From Bog-473 sp963726135 (GTDB taxonomy: Bacteria > Actinomycetota > Acidimicrobiia > Acidimicrobiales > RAAP-2), in contig CAVSBE010000008.1 in the NCBI GenBank assembly GCA_963726135.1, forward strand, positions 248,001 to 312,000: 64,000 bases of DNA. The letters are read 5' to 3'. Below are positions 1 through 8,970 of the stretch, piece after piece. Position 1 is the stretch's first letter. The number at the start of each line of letters is the position of its first letter. A model generated the notes under the pieces. It worked only from the letters and a program-made list of their open reading frames with translations. It was not told the origin of the DNA and made no database searches. The translations under genes and the position numbers were made by a program.

Positions 1-1198
1 TCAGGAGTCCGAGCACGCTGAAGACGGGCCGCACGTCCATGGTGGAGACGGGCACCTGCAGGACATGACTGACGATGGAGACCGACCTTGCCACGACGTT
101 CACGGGTGTGACACCGGTGAAGGAGGCGTCGGCCGTGGTCGTCGTGCGCACCCACCCCCAGCCCGTCCCCGAGATGAGGGACATCACTTCCATGGTGGCC
201 AACGCGATCAGGCCGGCGCCCACCGTGTGCCCGATGCGGCGGCGGGTGGACGCGCCGGGACCCGCCCAGACCCATCCGAGGAACAGCACACCGAGGGCGG
301 CCGGGGACTTCACGCCCGCGGCTAGCGCGCACAGGATGATCCCTGGCACGGTGCCAAAACGTCTGGCGACGGCCAGGCCCGCCATCAAGAGCCCGATCAT
401 CAACGCCTCGTTGTGTGAACCGGCGACCAGCGACAGGAGCACCAGTGGTGAACCCGCGCCCAGAAGGACCGCGTGCGCCGGGTCGCGTTTGAGCGAGCGG
501 GCCAGGGCGGGCGTGGCGGCAACGATGAGCGCGATGCCACCGACCTCGAGCAGGCGGAGAAGGACGAGGTCGGCCAGGATCTGGTGCCCCGAGGCCTGGT
601 CGATCACGCCGTCGGCTGCTAGGAAGGTGGGACCGTAGGGGGACTCGGTCCCCGACCAGACGGTGTCCGCCATGGTGTTGAACGGGGTCGCGCCGAGGAC
701 CTCGGGCCCATAGGCGTAGGGGTTGATGTGGTGACTCATCATCTCGCCCTGCGCGGCGTAGGTGTAGACGTCCCGGCTGAACAGCGGGGGCGCCAGGAGG
801 AGCGGCACCGCCCAGATCGTCACCACAAGGACGACCCGCTTGACCGGGAAACCGTTGTGCCTGTTCAAGTGACGGAGGAATCCCAACCACACGCGAGTGA
901 GGAGGATGAGCCCCCCGAACACCAGAGCGAGGGCGGCCACTGGCGGCAGCGCGTCGTTGGTGCCGAGCGAACCGAACAACCCGCCCGGCATGCCGAAGAA
1001 CCACGCTCCCGGAAGGTGGGTCTCGAAGGACTGTCCACCGAGGACTGAGCCGGCGACGATCGCGGTGGTACCAACGAGACCCAACCCGGCAGTGCGCGCG
1101 ACGCTCAGTCGGAGCGCCGGTTGCGACGGAGTCTCTGTCTCGGCGGTCTCGGGCAATGTCGTGGAGGGGGTGGCAGTGCTCGGTGTGGCGAGCTCCAT
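1..1198 (-). CDS. MptB-like polyprenol-phosphomannose alpha-1,6-mannosyltransferase, C-terminus cut by window edge
   Basis: This multi-pass membrane protein of the GT-C fold resembles the actinobacterial MptB/MptA family, which extends mannose chains of lipoglycans using polyprenyl-phosphomannose on the outer face of the membrane. About 399 residues are in the window. After a Thr/Pro-rich N-terminus and two membrane segments comes the family-typical stretch SRDVYTYAAQGEMM (near residues 137-150), followed by NPYAYGP and SPYGPTF. The Asp of SRDVY is the likely catalytic region of GT-C enzymes. The ATG at 1198 is preceded by AAGGAAA about eight bases upstream. The reading frame is open to position 1, so the gene is truncated by the window. 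Family assignment is firm; the sugar and acceptor are inferred. Confidence 0.8.
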   Translation of the reverse strand, partial: MELATPSTATPSTTLPETAETETPSQPALRLSVARTAGLGLVGTTAIVAGSVLGGQSFETHLPGAWFFGMPGGLFGSLGTNDALPPVAALALVFGGLILLTRVWLGFLRHLNRHNGFPVKRVVLVVTIWAVPLLLAPPLFSRDVYTYAAQGEMMSHHINPYAYGPEVLGATPFNTMADTVWSGTESPYGPTFLAADGVIDQASGHQILADLVLLRLLEVGGIALIVAATPALARSLKRDPAHAVLLGAGSPLVLLSLVAGSHNEALMIGLLMAGLAVARRFGTVPGIILCALAAGVKSPAALGVLFLGWVWAGPGASTRRRIGHTVGAGLIALATMEVMSLISGTGWGWVRTTTTADASFTGVTPVNVVARSVSIVSHVLQVPVSTMDVRPVFSVLGLL

Positions 1199-1405
1199 CA
1201 GGGTTTCCTTACCTGCATCCGCGCGGTGGGCCACCGCGGGGGACAAAATCTTCATGAAACTGCAGTGATTCTGACACAGCTGATGCCGATTTTGTGCGTT
1301 CGAAACGATCGTTAACCGGATTCTCAGGCTCGTCCCAGCCTACATGGGAAGACTCTGGCTGTCACGCATGTGAAATCTGGTTGTCACGAAAACGGAAGGT
1401 GGCAG
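1199..1405. other. Divergent intergenic region between the mannosyltransferase and sqdB
   Basis: This 200-bp spacer must hold the promoters of both divergent genes. It is less GC-rich than its surroundings (around 1300-1320 a run with TTCGAAACGATCGTTAA). TGTCACG occurs twice near 1359 and 1382. No convincing -35/-10 pair could be fixed by eye. Confidence 0.4.
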
Positions 1406-2644
1406 GTGCGAGCTCTGGTCTTGGGGGGCGACGGCTATCTGGGATGGCCCACGGCGCTGCACCTCTCGAGGGCGGGCTACGAGGTCGGGGTGGCCGACAA
1501 TTTCGCCCGGCGGGGCTACGACCTCGAGATGGGGGTGGACTCCCTCGTGCCCATCGCCTCGCTGCACCGGCGGGTGGACTGCTGGGAGCAGGTCTCGGGC
1601 AAGCGCCTCGACGTCTTCATCGGCGACCTGACCGAAGAGGAGTTCGTCTACGACATGGTGGCGGGCTTCCGGCCCGACGCCATCGTCCACTTCGCCGAGC
1701 AGCGGAGTGCCCCGTACTCCATGGTCGACCGCAAGCACGCGGTCTATACCCAGGTGAACAACGTGGTCGGCACGCTCAACCTGCTCTATGCCATCGCGGA
1801 CGTGGACCCGTCGATCCACCTCGTGAAGTTGGGGACGATGGGGGAGTACGGCACCCCCAACATCGACATCGAAGAGGGCTACATAGAGATCACCCATCGC
1901 GGACGCACCGACGTCCTGCCCTTCCCGAAGCAGCCGGGGAGCTTTTACCACCTGTCCAAGGTCCACGACAGCCACAACATTGCCTTTTGCTGCCGGGCCT
2001 GGGGGCTCCGCTCGACCGACCTCAACCAGGGGGTGGTCTACGGGCAGTCGACCCCCGAGACCACTTTGCATCCGGACCTCGCGACCCGCTTCGACTATGA
2101 CGCCGTCTTCGGGACCGTCCTCAACCGGTTCGTGGTTCAGGCGGCGGCCGGGGAGGGGCTGACCGTGTACGGGAAGGGCGGGCAGACACGTGGGTTTCTC
2201 GATATCCGTGACACGCTCGCGTGCGTCGAGTTGGCCATCAAGAACCCGGCGCAGGCCGGCGAGTTCCGGGTCTTCAACCAATTCACGGAGTCCTTCTCCG
2301 TCAGCGAGCTGGCTCAGAAGGTGTCGGATGCCGTCGGCGGTGCCCGGATCATCCACATCGACGACCCCAGAGTGGAGCTGGAGGAGCACTACTACAGAGC
2401 GGCGCACACAAAGCTGCTCGACCTGGGCCTGTTGCCGTTCCTGTTGGGTGACGAACTGTTGGCCGACCTGTTGTCCGTGGCACGGGCGAATCTCGGCCGA
2501 CTCGAACGGAGCGCCCTGGAGCCAAAGGTGATGTGGCGCTCCACGTCGAGCGACATCACCCGCACGACGGGGGCCGCAGCGGAGGCGTCGACTTCGAAGC
2601 GGCCGGCGTGGATCTCTGAGGACATTCCCAGGGTGGGGGACTAG
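1406..2644 (+). CDS. sqdB: UDP-sulfoquinovose synthase (SqdB/SQD1 family)
   Basis: The enzyme is an NAD-dependent extended SDR that makes UDP-sulfoquinovose from UDP-glucose and sulfite, the donor for sulfolipid or sulfoglycan synthesis. The N-terminal Rossmann motif GGDGYLGWPTALHLSRAGYE is intact. Diagnostic SQD1 segments follow: HFAEQRSAPYSM, KLGTMGEYGTPNIDIEEG, PKQPGSFYHLSKVHDSHNI (active-site Tyr and Lys), TDLNQGVVYG, YGKGGQTRGFLDIRDT and EEHYYRAAHTKL. I chose the GTG at 1406 because GGAAGG lies six bases upstream and the motif follows at once; an ATG at 1370 would add 12 residues. The gene is followed closely by a YfhO-like membrane protein and is divergent from the MptB-like gene, which suggests a surface glycan role rather than only sulfolipid. 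SqdB is uncommon in actinobacteria. Confidence 0.92.
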   Translation: MRALVLGGDGYLGWPTALHLSRAGYEVGVADNFARRGYDLEMGVDSLVPIASLHRRVDCWEQVSGKRLDVFIGDLTEEEFVYDMVAGFRPDAIVHFAEQRSAPYSMVDRKHAVYTQVNNVVGTLNLLYAIADVDPSIHLVKLGTMGEYGTPNIDIEEGYIEITHRGRTDVLPFPKQPGSFYHLSKVHDSHNIAFCCRAWGLRSTDLNQGVVYGQSTPETTLHPDLATRFDYDAVFGTVLNRFVVQAAAGEGLTVYGKGGQTRGFLDIRDTLACVELAIKNPAQAGEFRVFNQFTESFSVSELAQKVSDAVGGARIIHIDDPRVELEEHYYRAAHTKLLDLGLLPFLLGDELLADLLSVARANLGRLERSALEPKVMWRSTSSDITRTTGAAAEASTSKRPAWISEDIPRVGD

Positions 2645-2720
2645 TTTTCGCCGATTGCGCCGCGCCCGGCCATCGGCGGCGTGCGCAGATGCAGGTACTC
2701 CGGAAGGCAGCTCGTCGTCA

Positions 2721-5465
2721 GTGAACCGAATCCGAGCACACATCGGGCCCTTGTGGCCCTATCTCGTGCTGATCGCCGTCCCGACTGCCGCCTTCGTGCT
2801 TCCGGACCTCTTCGGCGGCCGGCTCCTCATCAGCGGCGACAACTTGCAGCAGAACTACCCGCTGCACGTCCTGGTCGGCTCTATGTACCGTCATGGCCAG
2901 CTGCCCTTCTGGAACGAGTACATCTTCAGCGGCACACCGCTGATGGCCGGTTTCAACGCCGGAGCGTTCCACCCCCTCACGGGGCTCTTCGTGATCCTCC
3001 CCGGCCGTGCCGCCTGGCTGGCCACCGAGGTCATCCTCTTCTCGGCCATCGCCATCGGGATGTACGTCTTCCTCCGGGCGCTCGCCCTCTCGACAGCCGC
3101 TTGCTTCCTCGGCGCTGCGACCTTCGCGTTCGCCGGGCCCGTGCTCAGCCAGGTCAACCACGTGGACATGACCGAGGGGTTCGTCGCCATCCCGTGGCTG
3201 CTGTTGTCGGTCTTGCACATCGTTCGCGACGGCCGATGGCGTTGGTCCATCGTCTTCGGGGTCGCCTTCGCGACGGTGATCCTGGGCGGCGCGCCCGAGG
3301 CGATGCTCGACGAGGCCCTGCTCGTCCTCGCGTACGCGGTGATGTCGGCAGGCATGAACGGAGGGCGGTGGTGGCGGGTGCTCTCGAGGGGCGCGGCCGG
3401 CTTCGCGCTCGCCCTCTCGCTCGCTGCCATTCAGTGGTTGCCAGGACTTGAGGCGATCCGTAACTCACAGCGGGGGACCGGCGTGTTCGCCGCAGCCGGG
3501 AGCTTCCCGACACCGTTCAGCATTCTCGCCCTGGTCCCGTACCTCGACGGCGGCTACGGCGGCTTTGGCGAACAACAGTTCTTCAGCCAGTACAACCTGC
3601 CCGAGGTCGGGCTGTACCTCGGCGTGCTCCCTGTCATCGCAATCCTCACTCTCGTGCACCGAAGGTGGCCAAGCCGGCTTCCGCCTCGTGACCGGCTGAC
3701 GTGGTACGCGATCGGCATCTTCGGCTTCCTCCTGGCCCTCGGCTCCAACACGCCACTCGAGCACCTGTTCAACAGCCTGCCGCTCTACGGGCACCAGCGC
3801 CTTCAAAGTCGCAACATGATCACAGTGGCCACAGCCATCTGCGTGCTGTTCGCCGGTTGGATGGACCGCACCGACGCGGGGACCCAAGGGCGGGACGACC
3901 CGATGCGACGGTGGGACCGCGTCATGGCCCTCGTGCCGTTCGGCGCCGCCGCGGCGTTGGCCATCTGGGCGGCGGCGGCACCCGCTTCGGTCCTGCACGT
4001 GTTCGCCGGGGTACCCGCGAACGTCTTCGTTGTCGGGACGGTCCGGGAAGCCACCGTCTTCGCCGTCGTCCTCACGGCAGTGGCGGCGGCACTGGTCTGG
4101 ATCCGGCCCTGGCTCGGCACCATTCCGTGGGTGCGGTTGGCCGCCGTCTTCGTTGCCGTCGATCTGGGTCTGATGGGCCTCACCAGCCAGCTGTCGCAGT
4201 CGCCACCCAACGACGTCTTGAGCGGGACCACACCGGTGGAGCGGCTCATGGCGGCCCACCTCGCACCCGGTGGACGGATGGTGAACTACGACCCCCAGGG
4301 CTACGGGAGCTATCCCTGGAGTCCACAGGGCGTGCCCGACCTCAACATCATCCCCAAATTGCAGTCGGTGTCCGGCTACGCCTCCATCGTGAACGGGAGC
4401 TACGAGTCGGTCACTCACACCCACGAGCAGGACGACCTCGACGTCGGTCAGCTGGCCTCGGGAGCGCTCGGCCAGCTCGACCTCCGAGAAGTGGTGACCG
4501 TGCCCGAGTACTTCCTCGTGCCGCTCAGTGCGATGCCGCGCTCCATCGACGACGTGCACCAGGTCTACGAGTACTACAGCAGCGATGCCGTCGTGTTCAG
4601 AGGCTACGGAGCCAGCTTCAATGCCATTGCCTACCCGTTCTACCCTGGACCCAGGCCGTCGCTCCACACGGGACAGACGTCAGGGTGGTTCTTCGGCGAG
4701 CCGCTCGAGCTCGACTCGGCCACCCTCCTGCTCGCGCATGCCGCGGCTCCTGGCACCCTCGTGCGCCTCGGGACGTTGTCCACCAGCGGGACGACACATT
4801 GGAGCAGCACGATGCCGGTCGCGACCGGGGCCACCAGCGTGACGGGTCAGCTCCCGAAGGGAGCGGCCGTCGGCCTGTCGCTAGAGGTGATCGGCTCCCT
4901 GCCGGCTCAACGGGCGGTCATCACCGTGGGCGGCCGGCCCTATGAGCTGGGCGGATCGTTGTCGTCGGCGCTGGTGCCGGGCCCATGGCAGCAGGCCGGC
5001 TTCTCCCAGGGCTACACCGTGTTCACCCTGCGCAGGCCACCGGTACCGATCTCGGCGTCCACGACCACCGGCCGGCCAGTGCCCGTCGAGGTCGTCTCGA
5101 GCGCAACGAAGTCCGAACAGGTGCGCGTAAATGCGCCCTCGGCCTCAACCGTGATCCGTTCGGTCGCGTGGGACTCGGGTTGGTCGGCAACTGTCTCGGT
5201 CAACGGGGGGGAGGCGGAGAACATCCCCGTCGGCTCCTTCGATCTCGTTCAGCGGGTCCACATTCCGGCGGGGAACGATCTGGTCACGTTCCGCTACAGA
5301 CCTCCACACCTTCTCGTGGCGAGTGCCCTCACATTCGGCGCGAGCGCGCTCTTGGTCGTGCTGGTGGTGGTAGGGCTCGTTCGGCGCCGTCGACTGGCAA
5401 ACGGCCAGCAGGTGCCGGCACGACCCCGGCCGACCGTGTCGGAGGTGCCGGAGCACGTCGGCTGA
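2721..5465 (+). CDS. YfhO-family large integral membrane protein, probable GT-C glycosyltransferase
   Basis: This long membrane protein (about 914 residues) fits the YfhO family, whose members resemble GT-C glycosyltransferases using lipid-linked sugars. About a dozen hydrophobic segments lie in the first half. Early motifs include SGDNLQQNYPLH and LPFWNEYIFSGTPLMAGFN; the acidic residue after the first membrane segment is typical of GT-C enzymes. A large soluble region follows and a last membrane segment lies near the C-terminus, before a basic tail. The GTG at 2721 is preceded by GGAAGG at some distance; a TTG at 2655 would add 22 residues. It starts just after sqdB, so the two are likely one operon and this protein may handle the sulfosugar. 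That link is inference from position. Confidence 0.75.
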   Translation: MNRIRAHIGPLWPYLVLIAVPTAAFVLPDLFGGRLLISGDNLQQNYPLHVLVGSMYRHGQLPFWNEYIFSGTPLMAGFNAGAFHPLTGLFVILPGRAAWLATEVILFSAIAIGMYVFLRALALSTAACFLGAATFAFAGPVLSQVNHVDMTEGFVAIPWLLLSVLHIVRDGRWRWSIVFGVAFATVILGGAPEAMLDEALLVLAYAVMSAGMNGGRWWRVLSRGAAGFALALSLAAIQWLPGLEAIRNSQRGTGVFAAAGSFPTPFSILALVPYLDGGYGGFGEQQFFSQYNLPEVGLYLGVLPVIAILTLVHRRWPSRLPPRDRLTWYAIGIFGFLLALGSNTPLEHLFNSLPLYGHQRLQSRNMITVATAICVLFAGWMDRTDAGTQGRDDPMRRWDRVMALVPFGAAAALAIWAAAAPASVLHVFAGVPANVFVVGTVREATVFAVVLTAVAAALVWIRPWLGTIPWVRLAAVFVAVDLGLMGLTSQLSQSPPNDVLSGTTPVERLMAAHLAPGGRMVNYDPQGYGSYPWSPQGVPDLNIIPKLQSVSGYASIVNGSYESVTHTHEQDDLDVGQLASGALGQLDLREVVTVPEYFLVPLSAMPRSIDDVHQVYEYYSSDAVVFRGYGASFNAIAYPFYPGPRPSLHTGQTSGWFFGEPLELDSATLLLAHAAAPGTLVRLGTLSTSGTTHWSSTMPVATGATSVTGQLPKGAAVGLSLEVIGSLPAQRAVITVGGRPYELGGSLSSALVPGPWQQAGFSQGYTVFTLRRPPVPISASTTTGRPVPVEVVSSATKSEQVRVNAPSASTVIRSVAWDSGWSATVSVNGGEAENIPVGSFDLVQRVHIPAGNDLVTFRYRPPHLLVASALTFGASALLVVLVVVGLVRRRRLANGQQVPARPRPTVSEVPEHVG

Positions 5466-5474
5466 GCGGGCTCG

Positions 5475-6446
5475 TCAGCAGATCGGGTGCGCGAGGGAGA
5501 GCAGGAACTCTCCCTCATCGGCCCCCCACATTCCCTCGAGCACGAACCCGGCCTGGGTCAGCTCGTCCTCGACCCGTTCCGGCGTGAATTTGGAGCTGAT
5601 CTCGGTCAGCAGGTCTTCGCCCTCGGCGAAGCGGACGGTGATGCCGGCGTCCGTCAGTGACACCTCCGTCGGCTCCTCGGCGCGCAGCCGCATCTCTATC
5701 CACTGCTCGTCCTCGTTCCACACCGCGACATGCCGGAACAGCTCCGGATCGAAGTCGCCCCCTAGCTGATCATTGAGGACACGGAGCACGTTGCGGTTGA
5801 ACTCTGCAGTGACGCCGGCCGTATCGTCGTACGCCGCCACGAGCCGCGTGCGGTCCTTGACCAGGTCCGTCCCGAGGAGCAGCGAGTCGTCACTCGACAT
5901 GGTGCAGTTGAGGTCGAACAAGAACCGGGCGCGTTGCGCGGGGGTGAGATTCCCGATCGTCCCGCCAAGAAATGCGACCATCCGCCTCCCCTCCGTCGGG
6001 ATCTCGGCCAGATGGTGATGGAAGTCGCCGATCACCAGATGGATGTCAAGAGTGTCGAACTCCTCTGACAACGTGGTAGCGGCGCCCCGGAGAAATTCGT
6101 CGCTCACGTCGAATGGCACATACCTCGACAGCGTGCCGGCATCTTGGAGCGCGGTCAGCAGCACACGCGTCTTGTCACACGCTCCGGCGCCGAGCTCGAC
6201 CAGCGTGTCGGCCTTGGACAACTCGGCGATGGCCGCGGCATTCTCCTGCAGGAGCGCCCGCTCTGCCCGGGTCGGGTAGTACTCGGGGAGTTGGGTGATC
6301 ACCTCGAACAATTGACTTCCCCGTTCGTCGTAGAACCACACCGGTGGGATCGACTTCTCCTCACCCTGGAGCCCCTCGACGGCGTCGGAGCGCATCTGGT
6401 TGCGCACATTTTCGGGCGAGAGGTGCACGTCGATCGTGAAGGCCAT
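5475..6446 (-). CDS. egtD: L-histidine N-alpha-methyltransferase EgtD
   Basis: EgtD trimethylates histidine to hercynine using S-adenosylmethionine, the first step of ergothioneine synthesis. The 323-residue length is typical. The sequence has the family N-terminus with SIPPVWFYDERGSQLFEVIT and LPEYYPTRAE, the SAM-binding ELGAGACDKTR, FLGGTIGNL and the C-terminal EISSKFTPE. The ATG at 6446 lies three bases after the egtB stop, so the two genes are translated from one message. No egtA, egtC or egtE is adjacent. The downstream neighbour (YfhO-like) is convergent. Confidence 0.95.
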   Translation of the reverse strand: MAFTIDVHLSPENVRNQMRSDAVEGLQGEEKSIPPVWFYDERGSQLFEVITQLPEYYPTRAERALLQENAAAIAELSKADTLVELGAGACDKTRVLLTALQDAGTLSRYVPFDVSDEFLRGAATTLSEEFDTLDIHLVIGDFHHHLAEIPTEGRRMVAFLGGTIGNLTPAQRARFLFDLNCTMSSDDSLLLGTDLVKDRTRLVAAYDDTAGVTAEFNRNVLRVLNDQLGGDFDPELFRHVAVWNEDEQWIEMRLRAEEPTEVSLTDAGITVRFAEGEDLLTEISSKFTPERVEDELTQAGFVLEGMWGADEGEFLLSLAHPIC

Positions 6447-6449
6447 GGC

Positions 6450-7724
6450 TCAGGGGTCTCGGGCCAGGCGGACTCCGCCGAAGGGCCACCGCGCGCCGGG
6501 TGGGAAGAAGTTGCGGTACGTGGCGCGCACGTGTCCGGCAGGCGTCGCGCAGCATCCGCCACGCAACACGTACTGGCTCACCATGAACTTGCCGTTGTAC
6601 TCGCCCACGGCGCCCGGGGCGGCCCGGAAACCGGGATAGGGCGCATAGGCGCTCGAGGTCCATTCCCACGTGTCACCGTAGATGGCATTCGTCGAGACGA
6701 CGGCCCGCGGATGGGGCGGCCCAACGGAGAGGAAGTCTTCGCGCAGGAAGTTGTCGCCCTCTCCGTGCGACAACGCGATGGTCTCCCACTCCGATTCGGT
6801 CGGCAGGCGCATGCCGGTCCAATGGGCGAACGCGTCCGCCTCGTAGTAGCTGACATGGCACACGGGCTCGTCCGGATCGACCGGACGCGGACCGGCAAGC
6901 GTGAATTGGAGCCAACGACCGGGGTCGTCGGGGTCACGCCACCAGTACAGGGGGGCGTCCCAGTGCTCGGCGTTGACCACGGCCCACCCGTCGGAGAGCC
7001 AGAACTCGGGCCGCCGGTAGCCGTCGTCCTCCATGAAAGAGAGCCATTCCCCGCAGGTGACGGGCCGGTCGGCCAAGCCGAACGGGGTCAGGGTCACGGT
7101 GTGAACGGGGAACTCGTTGTCGAACCCGAACCCCTGCCCGCGGTGACCGATCTCCACCGGCCCGCCGTCGTGCTCGATCCACCCGGCCTTGGGTGGGTGG
7201 ATCCCCGTGGACGCGGGCGAACGGGCCAGGTACGTCGGGTGCAGGGGATTGCGGGAGAGGACGTGCTTGATGTCCATGAGCAGCAGCTCCTGATGCTGCT
7301 GCTCATGGTGGAGTCCCAATGTGATCAGTTCCGGAAGTCCGGGCTGACCGGGATCGCGAAGCAGCGCCTCCATCGCACCGTCGACATAGGCGCGATAGCG
7401 CGCGATCTCCTCGATGCCTGGGCGCGAGAGGAGGCCGCGCTCGGGTCGCGGATGGCGCGCGCCCACGGCCTCGTAGTACGAGTTGAAGATGAATGCATAC
7501 CCATCGTCGAACGCGCGGTAGCCGTCGGCGTACTCACCGAGGACGAAAGTCTCGAAGAACCACGTCACGTGCGCCCGATGCCACTTCGTCGGGCTCACAT
7601 CGGGCATGGTCTGGACTGTCTGATCCTCGCCGCTCAGGACCGATGCCAGCCGCTCGGTGGTCGCACGGACCCGGGCGTAGGCCTGCAGGAGGTCGGACGG
7701 CGCTTCTCGACCGGTCGTCTCCAT
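6450..7724 (-). CDS. egtB: Ergothioneine sulfoxide synthase EgtB (iron-dependent)
   Basis: EgtB joins hercynine to gamma-glutamylcysteine or cysteine with oxygen, forming the sulfoxide intermediate of ergothioneine. The N-terminal DinB-like domain carries the iron-binding HX3HXE motif in HHEQQHQE. The C-terminal formylglycine-generating-enzyme-like domain has GNTWEW-type GDTWEWTSS, YVLRGGCCAT and FGGVRLARD. I chose the ATG at 7724 because AAGGGA and GGAG sit just upstream; an in-frame start at 7841 would add an unconserved stretch. The missing egtC nearby means that the preferred sulfur donor cannot be told from context. Confidence 0.94.
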   Translation of the reverse strand: METTGREAPSDLLQAYARVRATTERLASVLSGEDQTVQTMPDVSPTKWHRAHVTWFFETFVLGEYADGYRAFDDGYAFIFNSYYEAVGARHPRPERGLLSRPGIEEIARYRAYVDGAMEALLRDPGQPGLPELITLGLHHEQQHQELLLMDIKHVLSRNPLHPTYLARSPASTGIHPPKAGWIEHDGGPVEIGHRGQGFGFDNEFPVHTVTLTPFGLADRPVTCGEWLSFMEDDGYRRPEFWLSDGWAVVNAEHWDAPLYWWRDPDDPGRWLQFTLAGPRPVDPDEPVCHVSYYEADAFAHWTGMRLPTESEWETIALSHGEGDNFLREDFLSVGPPHPRAVVSTNAIYGDTWEWTSSAYAPYPGFRAAPGAVGEYNGKFMVSQYVLRGGCCATPAGHVRATYRNFFPPGARWPFGGVRLARDP

Positions 7725-8061
7725 CAGCTCCGTCCCTTCGCCATTCCACCCTGAGCGGTTCCACACGCTGGCTGCACGGTTGCGGATCACCCTACCCAGA
7801 TGTGGCTCGGATCCGGCGCGTTTGTCACGATTTTCGCGCAAACATCAGAAACCCTGGTGGTCTGCGCTGTTCGACGTACGGCGGGTCCGGTCCGGCGCTC
7901 TCCGGCCCCCGTGGGGCGACGCCGCGGGGTCGCCCGTCTGGTGGGGCCCCCGACGGCGTGCCGGCGACGCCACTGGACATTCACGGGCCTGCTCGGCGGC
8001 GACGAGCCCGAAGTCGAACCGGACGCGCCGGGTGCCTTGGCCGAGGTGCGGAGCGTCGGAC
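7725..8061. other. Intergenic region upstream of egtBD
   Basis: This 337-bp stretch separates egtB from the end of the ABC permease gene on the same strand. It should hold the egtBD promoter. Reading towards egtB, a TAGGGT hexamer near 7792 could be a -10 element, but no good -35 was found. Open frames crossing it show no recognisable protein. Confidence 0.4.
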
Positions 8062-8970
8062 TCAGGCGAGGACTTTGCTGCGGAAGTTGCGGAGGCCGAG
8101 TGCCAGGAAGATGACGCTGAACCCAATGATCGCGGGGTAGATGACGTAGAGGTGCATGTGGGCGGCGTCGGTGAACGCAGCCCGCATCCCGTCGTTGATG
8201 TAGATGAGCGGGTTGATCAGCACGATGATCTGCAACCAGTGAACGGTCCCGACCTTCACCGGAGCCAACCGCGTCCATTGGTAGTACGTGCCCCCCAAGA
8301 AGGTGATGGGCAGCACGATGAACCCGAACATCAGGCCCAGGTTGCGCGGTTCGAATGCGGTCCCCAGAAGCAGACCCAACGACGCCATGCACACGCAGGA
8401 CAGCGGGACCAGCGTGACGATGAGGAGCCAGTGCAGATTGATCTGGGCCTCCACGCCGGCTGCGTGCACCACGGAGGCGATGGGGAGCACGATCGCCGCC
8501 GAAATAAGTCCCTGGGCGCCGCCGGAGATCACCTTGGAGATGGCAACGAGCCAGATCGGGCAGGGCGCCTGCACCCGGTCCTCGATTTCGCGGGTGAAGC
8601 CGAACTCTTGCGCCAGCTGCATGGCCACGGCCTGGATCCCCTGGAACATGATCGACAGGCCCACGACGCCGGGCACCAGGACGGTCGCAAAGGCTGACTC
8701 CGCACCAGGGATGCCGCTGGCAGCGCCGATGCCCTGACCGATCTTGGGAAACACATAGAGGAAGACGAAACACAGCAGGAACGGCTGCACCAGGGTGCGC
8801 ACCGTGAACTCGATCTTGTGCTTCCAGAGCACGACCATGTCGCGTTGGATCAGCGCGCGCAGGGAAGTCCAGCTGGCGACCGTGGCCGAGCGGGTGGGTT
8901 TCAGCTCGACGGGGTGCGAGCCGGATCCGAAGGTGGATGCCGGGAGGGTGTGGGAGGTCGTGGCCGCCAT
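8062..8970 (-). CDS. ABC-2 type transporter permease (DrrB-like)
   Basis: This is the membrane subunit of a drug- or lipid-export ABC system. It has about six hydrophobic segments over 302 residues, with the ABC-2 domain starting near residue 40 (LIQRDMVVLWKHK). The segment FGFTREIEDRVQAPCPIWLV and the late PITFLGGTYYQW match daunorubicin-exporter permeases. Its ATG overlaps the stop of the ATPase gene by one base (TGATG), so the pair is translationally coupled. The substrate is unknown. Confidence 0.88.
   Translation of the reverse strand: MAATTSHTLPASTFGSGSHPVELKPTRSATVASWTSLRALIQRDMVVLWKHKIEFTVRTLVQPFLLCFVFLYVFPKIGQGIGAASGIPGAESAFATVLVPGVVGLSIMFQGIQAVAMQLAQEFGFTREIEDRVQAPCPIWLVAISKVISGGAQGLISAAIVLPIASVVHAAGVEAQINLHWLLIVTLVPLSCVCMASLGLLLGTAFEPRNLGLMFGFIVLPITFLGGTYYQWTRLAPVKVGTVHWLQIIVLINPLIYINDGMRAAFTDAAHMHLYVIYPAIIGFSVIFLALGLRNFRSKVLA

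Noticed and set aside
1340..2743. Minus-strand frame opposite sqdB
   Set aside because: sqdB is fully conserved on the plus strand; the antisense product has the Arg/His composition of a shadow.
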